This document shows positions 1 to 8,893 of a stretch of 64,000 bases of DNA, piece after piece. Both the position numbers and the translations under genes were made by a program. This DNA comes from Rhizobium sp. BK316 (lineage in GTDB: Bacteria > Pseudomonadota > Alphaproteobacteria > Rhizobiales > Rhizobiaceae). The DNA is taken from contig NZ_JACHZR010000003.1 in assembly GCF_014193695.1 (NCBI RefSeq), positions 806,001 to 870,000 of the forward strand, read 5' to 3'. Every line of letters starts with the position of its first letter. The first letter of the stretch is position 1. The notes below the pieces were generated by a model. It was given only the letters and a program-made list of their open reading frames with translations, was not told where the DNA came from and searched no databases.

Positions 1-82
1 GTTAGCTCCAATGTGGGATTGGTCTGCCATTTTATCGAATGCTACCGTAGCGGCCGAGGTAACCGCAGTGGAGGAGGGCCAC

Positions 83-313
83 ATGGAAGCCACGCAATGG
101 GAAACCATGCATGTGGAAGCCAGGCATGACGACGCAAGGATGTTCGACGAGATCGTGATGGGTCTTGCCGCGCTCGGGGCCAAGATCGGCGAGATCAATG
201 CCCGGCCCATGCCTTTCCTGGATCTCAACTATGCCGAGGCCGAACTGAAGGCCAGGCCGGCAAAGGTCCGCAAGCGGTTCGACAGGGTGAGAGCGACGAA
301 ACTGAGTGCCTAA
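83..313 (+). CDS. Small hypothetical protein (76 aa)
   Basis: I do not recognise this protein. The ATG at 83 was chosen because GGAGGAGGG lies just upstream, a much better ribosome site than is available for the in-frame ATG at 11. The product is charged and probably soluble. It has no membrane segment or signal peptide, and the C-terminal third is rich in Lys/Arg (KARPAKVRKRFDRVR), which could mean nucleic-acid contact, though that is only a guess. No partner gene is visible on the left because the window begins here. Confidence 0.5.
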   Translation: MEATQWETMHVEARHDDARMFDEIVMGLAALGAKIGEINARPMPFLDLNYAEAELKARPAKVRKRFDRVRATKLSA

Positions 314-448
314 GATCAGGCTTGGCAACGCAATTTTGACCATGTGCGTATTTTCCTGACGCTCGCTCACATTTTGTCGATTGCATGTGGATCGGAAAGC
401 CGCTCTTCTTGTCATCCGCATCCCTAATTTAGAGATATCCTGACCATC

Positions 449-679
449 ATGAACCGCTACGATATCGAGCGCCGCAACGACGACGACTGGACTGTCATCG
501 ACCGGCTGACCGGCGCACCCGTGCCGCATCTGCCGGAAAAACTCGGAAGCAGGCTCGAAGCCCAGGCACTTGCCGATTTTCGCAACCGGCTGGCCATCCC
601 GCAACAGGAGCGCATTCGCTCCCGCCTCGATACGCTGCGGCTCGCCTGGCAGGCGCTGACGGGAAAGCGGACGCGATAA
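449..679 (+). CDS. Small hypothetical protein (76 aa)
   Basis: Unrecognised small soluble protein with alternating acidic and basic stretches (starts MNRYDIERRNDDDWTVIDR) and no Cys, signal peptide or membrane helix. Upstream Shine-Dalgarno signal is weak, so the start is uncertain. Support comes from an uninterrupted frame with codon use like its neighbours and from a stem-loop that follows closely at 709-726 and would end its transcript. Function unknown. Confidence 0.5.
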   Translation: MNRYDIERRNDDDWTVIDRLTGAPVPHLPEKLGSRLEAQALADFRNRLAIPQQERIRSRLDTLRLAWQALTGKRTR

Positions 680-708
680 CAGCCGATGCGGTTACCGGGG
701 CACAAAGA

Positions 709-726
709 GGCCCGCCGAAGCGGGCC
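709..726 (+). terminator. Stem-loop terminator after the 449-679 gene
   Basis: Perfect 7-bp stem GGCCCGC / GCGGGCC closing a CGAA tetraloop, 30 bases after the stop codon. The downstream tract (GAATTATTGGG) is only moderately U-rich, so termination may be partial. Confidence 0.55.
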
Positions 727-932
727 GAATTATTGGGAAATAACAGGCTGGATCGCACGACGCGCCGTGTGGTGCATGATTTTGTTGAGGGAAGCGCACC
801 GTACGCTCCGCATGTCAGACTGAGATCGGGGCCGAAAGTTCCCGGCGGCCGATGCGTATTTTCGCTGCTGTCCCGCCTGATCGGCCGATGTCGATATCGA
901 CGTCTGGCGCGTCCTGAAGGAAGCCGCCGCCG

Positions 933-1568
933 TCACCAGCGGAGGATTTTTCGGCCCAGGAGGAAACCGGCTGCGGTCGCGACCAATATGCCGATCGAAT
1001 ACCATGCCGCCAGAAACAGCGGGCTGTCGTCGGGGCAATGCCAGGCGTAGATGGCGGCTGCGATGCCGCCGGCAGCAAGGCCTGCGACGGCGCCGGCCGT
1101 GCCCGGATTTTCCGGGGCGCCTTGCCGGACCGAGTAGAGGATGGCGGCTAGCGGAGCGATTGACAGCGTCGGCACGAAGAACAGGCAGAAGGCGGGGAAC
1201 CGGCCCTCCATGCTGCTTGCCCAGGCCGTCTGCGGCACGACGAAGAGCTCGGTGACGATGCCGATGATGAGAACGGCAAGCGGCAGGACGAGCATCAGGG
1301 CGGCAGATTGCAGCGAGACGCCTGGCTTGCCGATGCGGAAGGCGAGGCGGGTGGCGGTGACGGCGAGCAGCAGGGTGAAGCCGAGCTTGAAGAGGACGCG
1401 CGGCGTCTCGATCATATCCGCCATATTCCTACGGATACCGAGGGTCGAGAGCAGCAGCGCGGCTGATATCACCACGCCGATGGCCAGCGCGATCAGGAAG
1501 ACACGGCCGAAGCGGATGCGAACGCGTGCATCCTTTGCCAGCAGGTTGATCAGGTCATTCGTTTTCAC
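933..1568 (-). CDS. nrsF: NrsF-family membrane anti-sigma factor
   Basis: DUF1109/NrsF protein of 211 aa, with six likely transmembrane segments between about residues 22 and 205 and almost no soluble domain. NrsF proteins hold ECF sigma factors of the SigF group inactive at the membrane and release them under heavy-metal or thiol stress. Cys128 and Cys178, 50 residues apart, match the spacing of the two sensing cysteines described in Caulobacter NrsF. Its start overlaps the sigma-factor stop by 14 bases, so the two are translationally coupled from one promoter at 2136-2161. The identification rests on membrane topology, the cysteine pair and the partner gene. Confidence 0.85.
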   Translation of the reverse strand: MKTNDLINLLAKDARVRIRFGRVFLIALAIGVVISAALLLSTLGIRRNMADMIETPRVLFKLGFTLLLAVTATRLAFRIGKPGVSLQSAALMLVLPLAVLIIGIVTELFVVPQTAWASSMEGRFPAFCLFFVPTLSIAPLAAILYSVRQGAPENPGTAGAVAGLAAGGIAAAIYAWHCPDDSPLFLAAWYSIGILVATAAGFLLGRKILRW

Positions 1569-2121
1569 GCGTATTGCTCCGATAGAGGGCCGCCAATCCC
1601 TTGAGCGCCCTGTGCAACGCCACCCGCACGGCGCCTTCCGTCATCTGTAGTCTCTCGGCCGTTTCGCGGATGCCGGCGCCGGCGAGCGAGATGGACCGGA
1701 CGATTTCCCGCTGCGGGTCGCGCAGGCCTTCCAGCATGCGGTCGACATCGACGCGATCGGCGCCATCCTCGTGGTGGTCGGCTTCCAGCGTCTCCATCAT
1801 ATCCTCGATCGGCACGCTGACATGGCGGCCGCGGCGGCGCAGGCTGTCGATCAGCTTGTTGCGCACGATGGTCGATAGCCATGGGCCGATCGGCCGGGAG
1901 ATATCCCAGGTCCCGCGCTTCAGGTGAACTGCCAGCAGAACTTCCTGCACCACGTCCTCAACCTCGCTCGGCGGGGCACCGAACTGGTCGCAGCGCCTGC
2001 GCGCAATCGACCGGAGATAGGGTGTCACGGCCTTCAGGAACCGGTCATAGGCCTTGATATCGCCGGCGATTGCCGCGCGCATCCAGGCCGCCCATTCCTC
2101 TTCACGGACCGAATGTTTCAT
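1555..2121 (-). CDS. sigF: ECF sigma factor, SigF-like
   Basis: Extracytoplasmic-function sigma-70 factor of 188 aa. Region 2 lies at about residues 25-97 (DVVQEVLLAVH at 56-66, then WLSTIVRNKLIDSLRRR for -10 recognition) and region 4 at about 125-180, with helix-turn-helix MTEGAVRVALHRALKGL binding the -35 element. It heads an overlapping pair with nrsF, the standard arrangement for a sigma factor and its membrane anti-sigma. A promoter of its own presumed class sits at 2136-2161, predicting autoregulation. The ATG at 2121 follows GAGGATAGTGGCGG. The leader would then be very short, so an internal start (Met14) cannot be excluded. The SigF name rests on the NrsF partner and promoter match. 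Confidence 0.85.
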   Translation of the reverse strand: MKHSVREEEWAAWMRAAIAGDIKAYDRFLKAVTPYLRSIARRRCDQFGAPPSEVEDVVQEVLLAVHLKRGTWDISRPIGPWLSTIVRNKLIDSLRRRGRHVSVPIEDMMETLEADHHEDGADRVDVDRMLEGLRDPQREIVRSISLAGAGIRETAERLQMTEGAVRVALHRALKGLAALYRSNTRENE

Positions 2122-2135
2122 CCGCCACTATCCTC

Positions 2136-2161
2136 TACGCACGGGTCCACGTGTTTGTTAC
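2136..2161 (-). promoter_or_regulatory. SigF-type promoter of sigF-nrsF
   Basis: Read on the minus strand, GTAACA (2161-2156), a 16-base spacer, then CGTA (2139-2136). This fits the SigF class known from Caulobacter (GTAACC-N16-CGAA type). It has the same -35 hexamer and spacing as the site upstream of bufA1 at 10212-10237. The -10 element is only about 14 bases from the sigF ATG. Confidence 0.7.
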
Positions 2162-2532
2162 CGTCATCCTGAGAAATTTGATGACGCGGCACGTGAGGCA
2201 AGGCCGGCGCCTATTGAGCGCATCGGCGGGCAAACGGCAAGAGTAGTGCGGCAACAAAGCGCAAAAGCCGCCCGGCGCGATAAGGGGCCGGGCGGGTGTT
2301 TGTGTCGGTGCGGACTGCGGGGCGTTCTTAATGAGATGCGCTACTACTGCGCCAACCATTTTACAAATCCCTCAGTTGTGAATAATTTCGCACTGGGGTA
2401 AAAGTTCAAACTATCTAGGCCCTGATTGCGCCAGATCCGGCCCACCATCCCAACGATACCGTTAACGAAATATGAAGTCATTCGTCGGACATTGATGGCG
2501 AAAACTGTTAAGAAATTATCCGAGCGATTTTT
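2162..2532. other. Intergenic stretch left of the restriction gene
   Basis: About 370 bases without a gene that I can support. The left half is GC-rich like the chromosome. The right part (about 2340-2530) becomes clearly more AT-rich and runs into the restriction-methylation gene, consistent with the edge of an acquired segment. I see no tRNA, integrase or clear direct repeat marking an insertion point. Confidence 0.4.
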
Positions 2533-5500
2533 GTGACCACGAGCTTTGTTGATCACCAGAAAATTGAAGAACTTATCTTGGCCAGTGGTTCTTCCGGCGG
2601 ATCCGAGCTTGCGAACTATCAGCTCTTCGTCATCGGACTTTGCGAGGCCCTCGGTCTTCCTCGTCCTCAAATGGCGCAGGAGCGGAACGAACTGAACGAC
2701 TACGTTTTCGAACGTCGTGTCGATTTCAAGCATGCTGACGGTTCGCGGACGGCAGGCAGGATAGACTGCTACAAGCGCGGCTGCTTCATCCTCGAAGCCA
2801 AGCAGTCCGGTAAGCGCACGTCCGCCAAAATCGATCCGGAGCAGATGGTGCTGATTCCGGAGGATGCCGGCCAACGGAAGCCCGGTCAGGCGAAGCGCGG
2901 CACACGTGGCTGGGACCAAGTGATGCTCGCCGCGCGCAAGCAGGCTGAAGACTATGCTCGCGCTCTTCCGGTCGAGCATGGATATCCGCCGTTCCTGCTC
3001 GTCGTCGATGTCGGTCACGTCATCGAGGTCTATGCCGACTTTTCCGGGCAAGGGAAAAACTATGCCCATTTCCCCGACCGGCAATCCTACCGCATCGGCA
3101 TGGACGATCTTCGTGGCGAGAAGATGCAGGCACGGCTCCGGGCGATCTGGACCGATCCGCTGTCCCTCGATCCGACCCGCATATCGGCAGAAGTCACGCG
3201 CGACATTGCGGAGCGGCTGGCGAAGATTGCCAAGCGGCTGGAAGGAAAGCACGACGCGAAGGATGTGGCAGAATTCCTGATGCGCTGCCTGTTCACCATG
3301 TTTGCCGAGGATGTGAAGCTCATTCCACAAAAGGGATTTCAGAAGCTGCTCGGGCAGATGAAAGACACGCCGAACAATTTCGTGCCGGCGCTCGAAAGCC
3401 TGTGGACCGTGATGGACGGCGGCGGCTACGCTCCGCACCTCAACGCCACTTTGAAGAAATTCAATGGCTCGCTGTTCAAGAAGCGTTCCGCCCTGCCGCT
3501 CGACCGCGACGACATCAACGAGCTTTGGGTCGCGGCGGGCAAGGACTGGTCGGATGTCGAGCCTGCCATCTTCGGCACGCTGCTCGAAAGGGCGCTTAAC
3601 GCACGAGAACGGTCAAAGCTCGGCGCACATTATACACCCCGCGCTTATGTCGAGCGCCTTGTCGTGCCCACCATCATCGAGCCGTTGCGCGCAGACTGGG
3701 AACTGGTTCAGGGGCAGGTGAAGGAGCTGAGGGACAAGGGCGACAACGCCGGGGCGCTTGCAGCGGTCAAGGCGTATCATCACAAACTCTGCACGACGCG
3801 GGTACTGGACCCGGCCTGCGGCACCGGTAACTTCCTCTATGTCAGCCTCGAATTGATGAAGCGTCTCGAAGGCGAGGTTCTGGAGGCGTTGGACGATCTC
3901 GGCGAGGATCAGGCGCGTTTCGCGATGGAGGGTGAGACGGTCAACCCGCGTCAGTTCTATGGACTGGAACTGAACCCCCGCGCCGTGCCCATCGCGGACC
4001 TCGTGCTATGGATCGGCTATTTGAAATGGCAGCTCAAAACCGCAGGCCTCGCCTCGATCACAGAGCCGATCCTGCATGCCTATGGCACGATCAAACAACA
4101 GGACGCGGTGATTGCCTATGACCGAGAGGAGCTGCAGAGAGACGCGAGCGGCAGGCCGTTATCGCGCTGGGATGGCGTGACGACGAAGCTGCATCCAGTC
4201 ACAGGCGAGGAAATTCCCGACCCCGATGCGCAGGTGCCGCTCTATACCTATGTGAACCCGAAGCGCGCGCCATGGCCGGAGGTCGAGTTCATCGTCGGCA
4301 ATCCACCCTTCATTTCTGCCCGAGAGCTACGGATGGAACTTGGAGACGGTTATGTAGCAGCTTTGGCGCGTGCCTTTCCAAAGGTACCAAAGAATGTCGA
4401 CTTGGTAATGTATTTTTGGTGGCAGGCGCTGGAGCGCCACCGAACTGCACGTGCCGTTGGGCTAGTTTCCACAGCACGGCTCCGACTACAACAAAACAAT
4501 GCAATCTTTTCGTCAGCCCTCAAGGTGAGCGGGAAAACAATCTACTTTGTGGTGCCAGATCACAAATGGCCAGATGACGCAGGCTCTGCGTCCGTGCGGA
4601 TCTGCATGATCACTGCAAACGCGGAAAAAGATAAACAAAAAAGAATAGTTCTAACGCCCGATGCCGATCAAACAACACGGAAGCGCTATAGCGACGATGA
4701 GTATGTAAAGTTATCTCGAATCGAGAATGTCGATTTTATACCTCCAAGTCTCAAATATGAGCTGGGAAATGTGCGACTTGAAAAGCTAGTTTCAAATTCT
4801 ACCCTCGGAAGCGCAGGGGTCAAACCGTATGGCCGGGGATTTATCGTCTCGGGGAATGAAAATCTCGACTACGAAACCCGCCTTTTTGCCAACGGTGACA
4901 CCATAGGTCAAAATCGTCAACTTATGCGGATTTTGGACATCAACCGTTTAGATGAGGGAGAGATAAGGGATCAGTTCCCTCGCACCTATCAATATTTACT
5001 GGAAGCCGTATTCCCCCATAGAGCTAAGGAGCGAAATCCCCGACTTCGGAAGGAATGGTGGCGCTTTGAGGCAAACCGTTCTGATCTTAGGGAGGCGATA
5101 TCTGGAATTAATTATTACTTCGCCACTTTGGAAAATTCTCCAAGAAGATATTTTGTATCTTTACCAAAAGAAGTGTTGCCAGATCAAAAGCTAAGAGTTG
5201 TAGCCTCGGACGATTTTTCCATCTATTCAGTTCTAAACTCACGTCCGCATGAAAAATTCTCGGTTGCTATGGGAGGGCGAGCCGGTAAAGCAAATACACC
5301 AGTTTACAACAGCGTGTGCTTTGACGCATTTCCCTTCCCGCCTGCGGTCAATCCGACCCTGCTGCCCTCCGAACCGTTGTTCGCTCAACGAGAGCGCTTA
5401 TGCGAACTGGGTGAACGTCTGGACACATTCCGCAAGCAACGCTTGGACGAACATTCCTTCCTGACTGTAACTGGCCTCTACAACGCGCTTGAGCGATTAC

Positions 5501-6123
5501 GAGAACTGGAGAATGGCAGTAAGGCGCCACCCCTAACGGATGTCGAGCGTGATGCGCATCAGGCCGGTCTCATCTCTGTCCTGAAGGAGATACACGACGA
5601 CATCGACCGCGCCGTGCTCATCGCCTATGGCTGGGAAGACCTGATCCCCGATTTGGTCGGCAAGCCAGGCGCTACCCTGTCATCGTCGTATAAAGCGAAA
5701 ACACAGGTGCAAGCCGAAGAAGAATTGCTGACAAGGCTCGTTGCGCTCAACCGTGAACGAGTAGCGGAGGAAAAGCGCGGACTGGTCCGCTGGCTACGGC
5801 CAGATTATCAAATACCGAAGCTGGGCGTGAAAGCGCCGAAGATGGAAGACGAATATGTCGGCACGCTCGATGTCGAGGTGCCCGACATGGCGGAGCGCCT
5901 AAAATGGCCGCCCGATGGACTGGAACAGATCAGGCTGGTGCGCGATCTCCTCGCCAGGGCTCCGGCTCCGGCGCTTCCCGACGCTATCGCTGGCGTATTC
6001 GACGGCAGGAACACGGCAAAGCGCAGAGATCGTGTCGCGGAGGTTCTGGAAACGCTGGTGGCGACTGGCGTGGCGCGCACGGGCGAAATCGACGGCCAGC
6101 GGCGCTATTTCTTGCCACGATGA
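2533..6123 (+). CDS. MmeI-like type II restriction-methylation fusion protein
   Basis: Single-chain restriction enzyme and adenine methyltransferase of 1196 aa. The N-terminal nuclease has Asp78-x9-Glu88-x-Lys90, the same D-x9-ExK spacing as MmeI. A helical connector follows, then the methyltransferase with SAM motif LDPACGTGN (425-433) and catalytic NPPF (590-593), a target-recognition region (about 600-930) and a C-terminal domain. MmeI-type enzymes methylate one strand of an asymmetric site and cut about 20 bases away. GTG start with a weak ribosome site. GC content drops sharply over the recognition region (about 4320-5330) compared with both flanks, suggesting domain replacement. No separate methylase or specificity gene is present or needed. 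Confidence 0.88.
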   Translation: MTTSFVDHQKIEELILASGSSGGSELANYQLFVIGLCEALGLPRPQMAQERNELNDYVFERRVDFKHADGSRTAGRIDCYKRGCFILEAKQSGKRTSAKIDPEQMVLIPEDAGQRKPGQAKRGTRGWDQVMLAARKQAEDYARALPVEHGYPPFLLVVDVGHVIEVYADFSGQGKNYAHFPDRQSYRIGMDDLRGEKMQARLRAIWTDPLSLDPTRISAEVTRDIAERLAKIAKRLEGKHDAKDVAEFLMRCLFTMFAEDVKLIPQKGFQKLLGQMKDTPNNFVPALESLWTVMDGGGYAPHLNATLKKFNGSLFKKRSALPLDRDDINELWVAAGKDWSDVEPAIFGTLLERALNARERSKLGAHYTPRAYVERLVVPTIIEPLRADWELVQGQVKELRDKGDNAGALAAVKAYHHKLCTTRVLDPACGTGNFLYVSLELMKRLEGEVLEALDDLGEDQARFAMEGETVNPRQFYGLELNPRAVPIADLVLWIGYLKWQLKTAGLASITEPILHAYGTIKQQDAVIAYDREELQRDASGRPLSRWDGVTTKLHPVTGEEIPDPDAQVPLYTYVNPKRAPWPEVEFIVGNPPFISARELRMELGDGYVAALARAFPKVPKNVDLVMYFWWQALERHRTARAVGLVSTARLRLQQNNAIFSSALKVSGKTIYFVVPDHKWPDDAGSASVRICMITANAEKDKQKRIVLTPDADQTTRKRYSDDEYVKLSRIENVDFIPPSLKYELGNVRLEKLVSNSTLGSAGVKPYGRGFIVSGNENLDYETRLFANGDTIGQNRQLMRILDINRLDEGEIRDQFPRTYQYLLEAVFPHRAKERNPRLRKEWWRFEANRSDLREAISGINYYFATLENSPRRYFVSLPKEVLPDQKLRVVASDDFSIYSVLNSRPHEKFSVAMGGRAGKANTPVYNSVCFDAFPFPPAVNPTLLPSEPLFAQRERLCELGERLDTFRKQRLDEHSFLTVTGLYNALERLRELENGSKAPPLTDVERDAHQAGLISVLKEIHDDIDRAVLIAYGWEDLIPDLVGKPGATLSSSYKAKTQVQAEEELLTRLVALNRERVAEEKRGLVRWLRPDYQIPKLGVKAPKMEDEYVGTLDVEVPDMAERLKWPPDGLEQIRLVRDLLARAPAPALPDAIAGVFDGRNTAKRRDRVAEVLETLVATGVARTGEIDGQRRYFLPR

Positions 6124-6208
6124 AGATGTATCGTTGGTCTAAAGAGCTATCAATGGTAGTCATCTGATCAGTCGGAAGTTGCGCCGATCAGCATGAGGCA
6201 TAACTGGA

Positions 6209-6952
6209 ATGAGCGAATACAGGTTTCACATAGAAAACAGCTACACGCCGGAAACGCTGCCGATGGACAGGCTTGCGGAGTACATGGCGGCGTATGCACG
6301 TTTGCTTGGTGAAACCGTTAATGTTCATTTTCAGGCTGTCGAGACGGGTTCCGCGATCCTTGTCGCCGCCGTGGACGAGCCGGCGCAGCCGAAAGTGCGG
6401 GACAGGGTACGGAGCCTTCAACGGGGTAGCGCACCGAAGGATGCGCTCAGGGCGTTTGACGAGCTCGATGAGATGCTGCGCAAGGACAACGCGACCGGTG
6501 GGCTCAGCGGGAAAGATGGCGCTGTCATTCTGCCGTTTCCCGGCCGTACTCGACCGGAACCTCTGGTCTTCGGCCCGATCCGGCAGGAAGGCAGCCTTGA
6601 AGGACAGGTTATTCGCGTCGGCGGCAAGGACGAAACCATCCCTGTCCACCTGCGCGATGGTGCTGTCATCCATAGCGGTCTCAACGTCACGGCCGACCTC
6701 GCGCGGAAGATCGCACAGTATCTCCTCGGCCCAACATTGCGCGTTTACGGCAGCGGGACATGGTATCGGGAGACCGATGGCGGTTGGGTGCTGAAGAGCT
6801 TCAAGATTACCGATTTTGAGGTCCTGGGCGACGAGCCGCTGGAAGATGTGGTTGCCTCCCTGCGGAAGATCAAAGGAAGCACTTGGAACGAGGTTCCCGA
6901 TCCTATTCGCGCTCTGCTGGAAGATCGTCATGGTGGCGGAGACGCGAATTGA
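6209..6952 (+). CDS. Putative antitoxin-like partner of a PIN toxin
   Basis: Protein of 247 aa that I know only as the type of gene found in front of PIN-domain genes. I cannot name a characterised family. It starts after GAGG at a good distance. The N-terminal half (HIENSYTPETLPMDRLAEY) looks alpha/beta. The middle has a Gly/Pro-rich stretch, and there is no membrane segment or obvious helix-turn-helix. Its stop overlaps the TTG start of the PIN gene by four bases (TTGA), so the two are translationally coupled, as in toxin-antitoxin pairs. It follows the restriction gene by 85 bases in the same direction. Antitoxin function is inferred from position only. Confidence 0.6.
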   Translation: MSEYRFHIENSYTPETLPMDRLAEYMAAYARLLGETVNVHFQAVETGSAILVAAVDEPAQPKVRDRVRSLQRGSAPKDALRAFDELDEMLRKDNATGGLSGKDGAVILPFPGRTRPEPLVFGPIRQEGSLEGQVIRVGGKDETIPVHLRDGAVIHSGLNVTADLARKIAQYLLGPTLRVYGSGTWYRETDGGWVLKSFKITDFEVLGDEPLEDVVASLRKIKGSTWNEVPDPIRALLEDRHGGGDAN

Positions 6953-7518
6953 TTGTTGCCTTCGACGCCAATATCCTCGTTTACCTCTTTGACGAAAACG
7001 CCAATGCGCCGACCAGCAAGACCACCGGCCAGCCGGTGGAGCGTTGCCGGGAGCGGGTCGAATATCTGATTGCGACCCTGCAGCGGGAAAAGACGAAGAT
7101 CATCATTCCCACACCCTCACTCGCAGAAAGCCTTGTGAGGGCGCAGGACGGAGCGCCGGAACGTCTGTCGATCATCAAAAGAAGCAAGCACTTCCGCATT
7201 TCGCCTTTCGATGAACGCGCGGCGGTCGAATACGCCGCCATGCAGGTTGAGCGTCGCAGGAACGGGGCGAAATCCGAAGCGCCGTCGAAGGCGAAAGCCA
7301 AGTTCGATGATCAGATTGTCGCCATAGCTGCTATCGAGGGTGCGACGGTCATCTATTCGGACGACGGGCACATCAAGAAGCTGGCTGGCTCGAAATTTGA
7401 GGTCTTCGGCATTGAGGACTTGTCCTTGCCGCCGGACGACGATCAGCAGTCTTTCCTTTTCGAAACAGATGATGAGGATGGAAACATCACCGATCATCCT
7501 GATTTCGGACGATTTTAA
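6949..7518 (+). CDS. PIN-domain ribonuclease, putative toxin
   Basis: PIN-domain protein of 189 aa from the TTG at 6949. The acidic Mg-binding set is visible as Asp6 (AFDANILVYL), Glu60 (SLAESL), Asp120/Asp121 (KFDDQIVAIA) and Asp138/Asp139 (IYSDD). PIN toxins cut RNA. The TTG start was chosen because it places the first Asp at the usual residue 6 and overlaps the upstream stop by four bases. An in-frame ATG at 6883 would add 22 residues from inside the upstream gene. The acidic tail after residue 165 (DDDQQSF, ETDDEDGN) is longer than in minimal VapC toxins. Confidence 0.8.
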   Translation: MIVAFDANILVYLFDENANAPTSKTTGQPVERCRERVEYLIATLQREKTKIIIPTPSLAESLVRAQDGAPERLSIIKRSKHFRISPFDERAAVEYAAMQVERRRNGAKSEAPSKAKAKFDDQIVAIAAIEGATVIYSDDGHIKKLAGSKFEVFGIEDLSLPPDDDQQSFLFETDDEDGNITDHPDFGRF

Positions 7519-7545
7519 ACGACTGCTTCGCTCAAACTGGAGACC

Positions 7546-8097
7546 TCATAAAACACGTATTTTTCTTAGAGCGCCTGCGAGCTTCCCAATCAGATGATCG
7601 AGCGACAGGCGGCCCGGCCCGTAGCGCATGATGGCGAGCGCCATCGCCGCCCAGGTAATGTGGATGGGCCAGCCATCGGGAACGGTAAGCTCCACCACCA
7701 GCGTCATGAAGAGCAGGCCGAGGCCGGCAAAGCGGGTGGCGAGGCCGAACACTAGAAGCGTTGGGAAGATGATCTCGCCGCAGCCTGACAGGAAGGCCAT
7801 GACGGCGGGCGCGGGGAAGGGATAAGGGCCGCCTGGCAGATGCAGCATGAATTCCTGCGTGAAGAGATCGATCGCCGTATCGTTCAGCTGCAGGAAGCCA
7901 TCCCATTTCAGGATGCCGGAGCGCCAGAAGGGGACGGCGAGCGCCACACGGAGGACAGCCTGGACGAGATCGGGTTGGGCGACGGTGCGGACAAGTCCGT
8001 CAGCCGTCGCCACCAGCCTCGCGAGCGGGGAGAGAGAGCCGTTGCGAGGTTCGTTGTGGGGCCTATTGTGAGGCCGGGAGTGAAGCATATCAGACAT
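7546..8097 (-). CDS. DoxX-family membrane protein of the bufferin operon
   Basis: DoxX family, 183 aa, four transmembrane segments after a His/Asn-rich N-terminus (HSRPHNRPHNEPRN). The family signature is seen in WRSGILKWDGF near residue 58 and in the Gly/Pro-rich loop LPGGPYPFPAP. Last gene of the bufferin operon: its start overlaps the bufC stop by eight bases. DoxX proteins accompany many bufferin operons; their exact job there is not settled, but a redox or membrane-shuttle role is often proposed. The N-terminal His run could bind metal (inference). Confidence 0.85.
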   Translation of the reverse strand: MSDMLHSRPHNRPHNEPRNGSLSPLARLVATADGLVRTVAQPDLVQAVLRVALAVPFWRSGILKWDGFLQLNDTAIDLFTQEFMLHLPGGPYPFPAPAVMAFLSGCGEIIFPTLLVFGLATRFAGLGLLFMTLVVELTVPDGWPIHITWAAMALAIMRYGPGRLSLDHLIGKLAGALRKIRVL

Positions 8098-8893
8098 TGG
8101 AAATCTCCAGTTCGATAGCGGAAAAGGCGCCTGATGCGATCATCTCGCCGATGGCGGCGGAGAGATCGAAGGCGGGATGAGCGTCGAGGCCGGCTGTGAC
8201 CGCGGCGGCGAGGCATTCGCCCGATAGAAGGACGTTGAAGAAAGCCGCACCGCCTGGCGGCAGGAGGCGCACGGTGACCTCGTCGTCGAGACGGGTGATC
8301 AGCCCGTCTTCGGGGTGATCGTCGACGCGGCTGACCGGACCTGAGCCACGGTTCATGGCGAAGATGGTGACGGCCGGATGGGCCGATGAAATCACCCGCG
8401 TTGCCGGATGCGGCTGGAAGGTCACGCCATCAAGTTCTTCCGGCGGTATGGCGGCGAGCGCTTCGGCCCTGAGCGCCGGCGCATCGGCGGCGTGATAGGC
8501 GTCCAGCCAGGCACGCTCGATACGCGCCACATCCGAGAGCCAGGGCATATCCTGAGCATATTCGTAACGATCGATGAAATCGGCGAAGTCGCGGCCGTAT
8601 TCGAAGAGGAGCGGCGAGGCGGGCGGCGTTTCGCGCACATGGAAGCGGGCCATGGCGCGGAAGAAATCCGTGCCCGTAATGCGCTCGACCGCCGGGAAGA
8701 TCGAGGCGAGCGCAGCAATCAGGCTGACGGTCACATTGTTGCGGTAGACATTGTAGCGCTTCTCCGCGCGCTTGCCGCGCGGGCCGGTCACCAGATCAGG
8801 GGCGGGGGCATCGGGGGAGAGCAGCGCGGCTGAGAATTGGCCGGCGAAGTCAGGTGCCGCCCGCCGCATCGGCAGAATGTCAGCCGAGCGCAT
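8090..8893 (-). CDS. bufC: BufC/HvfC-family peptide modification chaperone (DUF2063)
   Basis: DUF2063 protein of 267 aa. The N-terminal DNA-binding-like fold of the family is recognisable in RYNVYRNNV and in LPMRRAAPDFAGQF. In bufferin and related pathways this protein partners the DUF692 enzyme, presenting the precursor peptide for modification. The ATG at 8893 was chosen over an upstream start because GAGAGG sits at the right distance. It overlaps the bufB end by 14 bases and the doxX start by eight, a tightly coupled cluster. No metal motif is expected in this subunit. Confidence 0.85.
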   Translation of the reverse strand: MRSADILPMRRAAPDFAGQFSAALLSPDAPAPDLVTGPRGKRAEKRYNVYRNNVTVSLIAALASIFPAVERITGTDFFRAMARFHVRETPPASPLLFEYGRDFADFIDRYEYAQDMPWLSDVARIERAWLDAYHAADAPALRAEALAAIPPEELDGVTFQPHPATRVISSAHPAVTIFAMNRGSGPVSRVDDHPEDGLITRLDDEVTVRLLPPGGAAFFNVLLSGECLAAAVTAGLDAHPAFDLSAAIGEMIASGAFSAIELEISNV

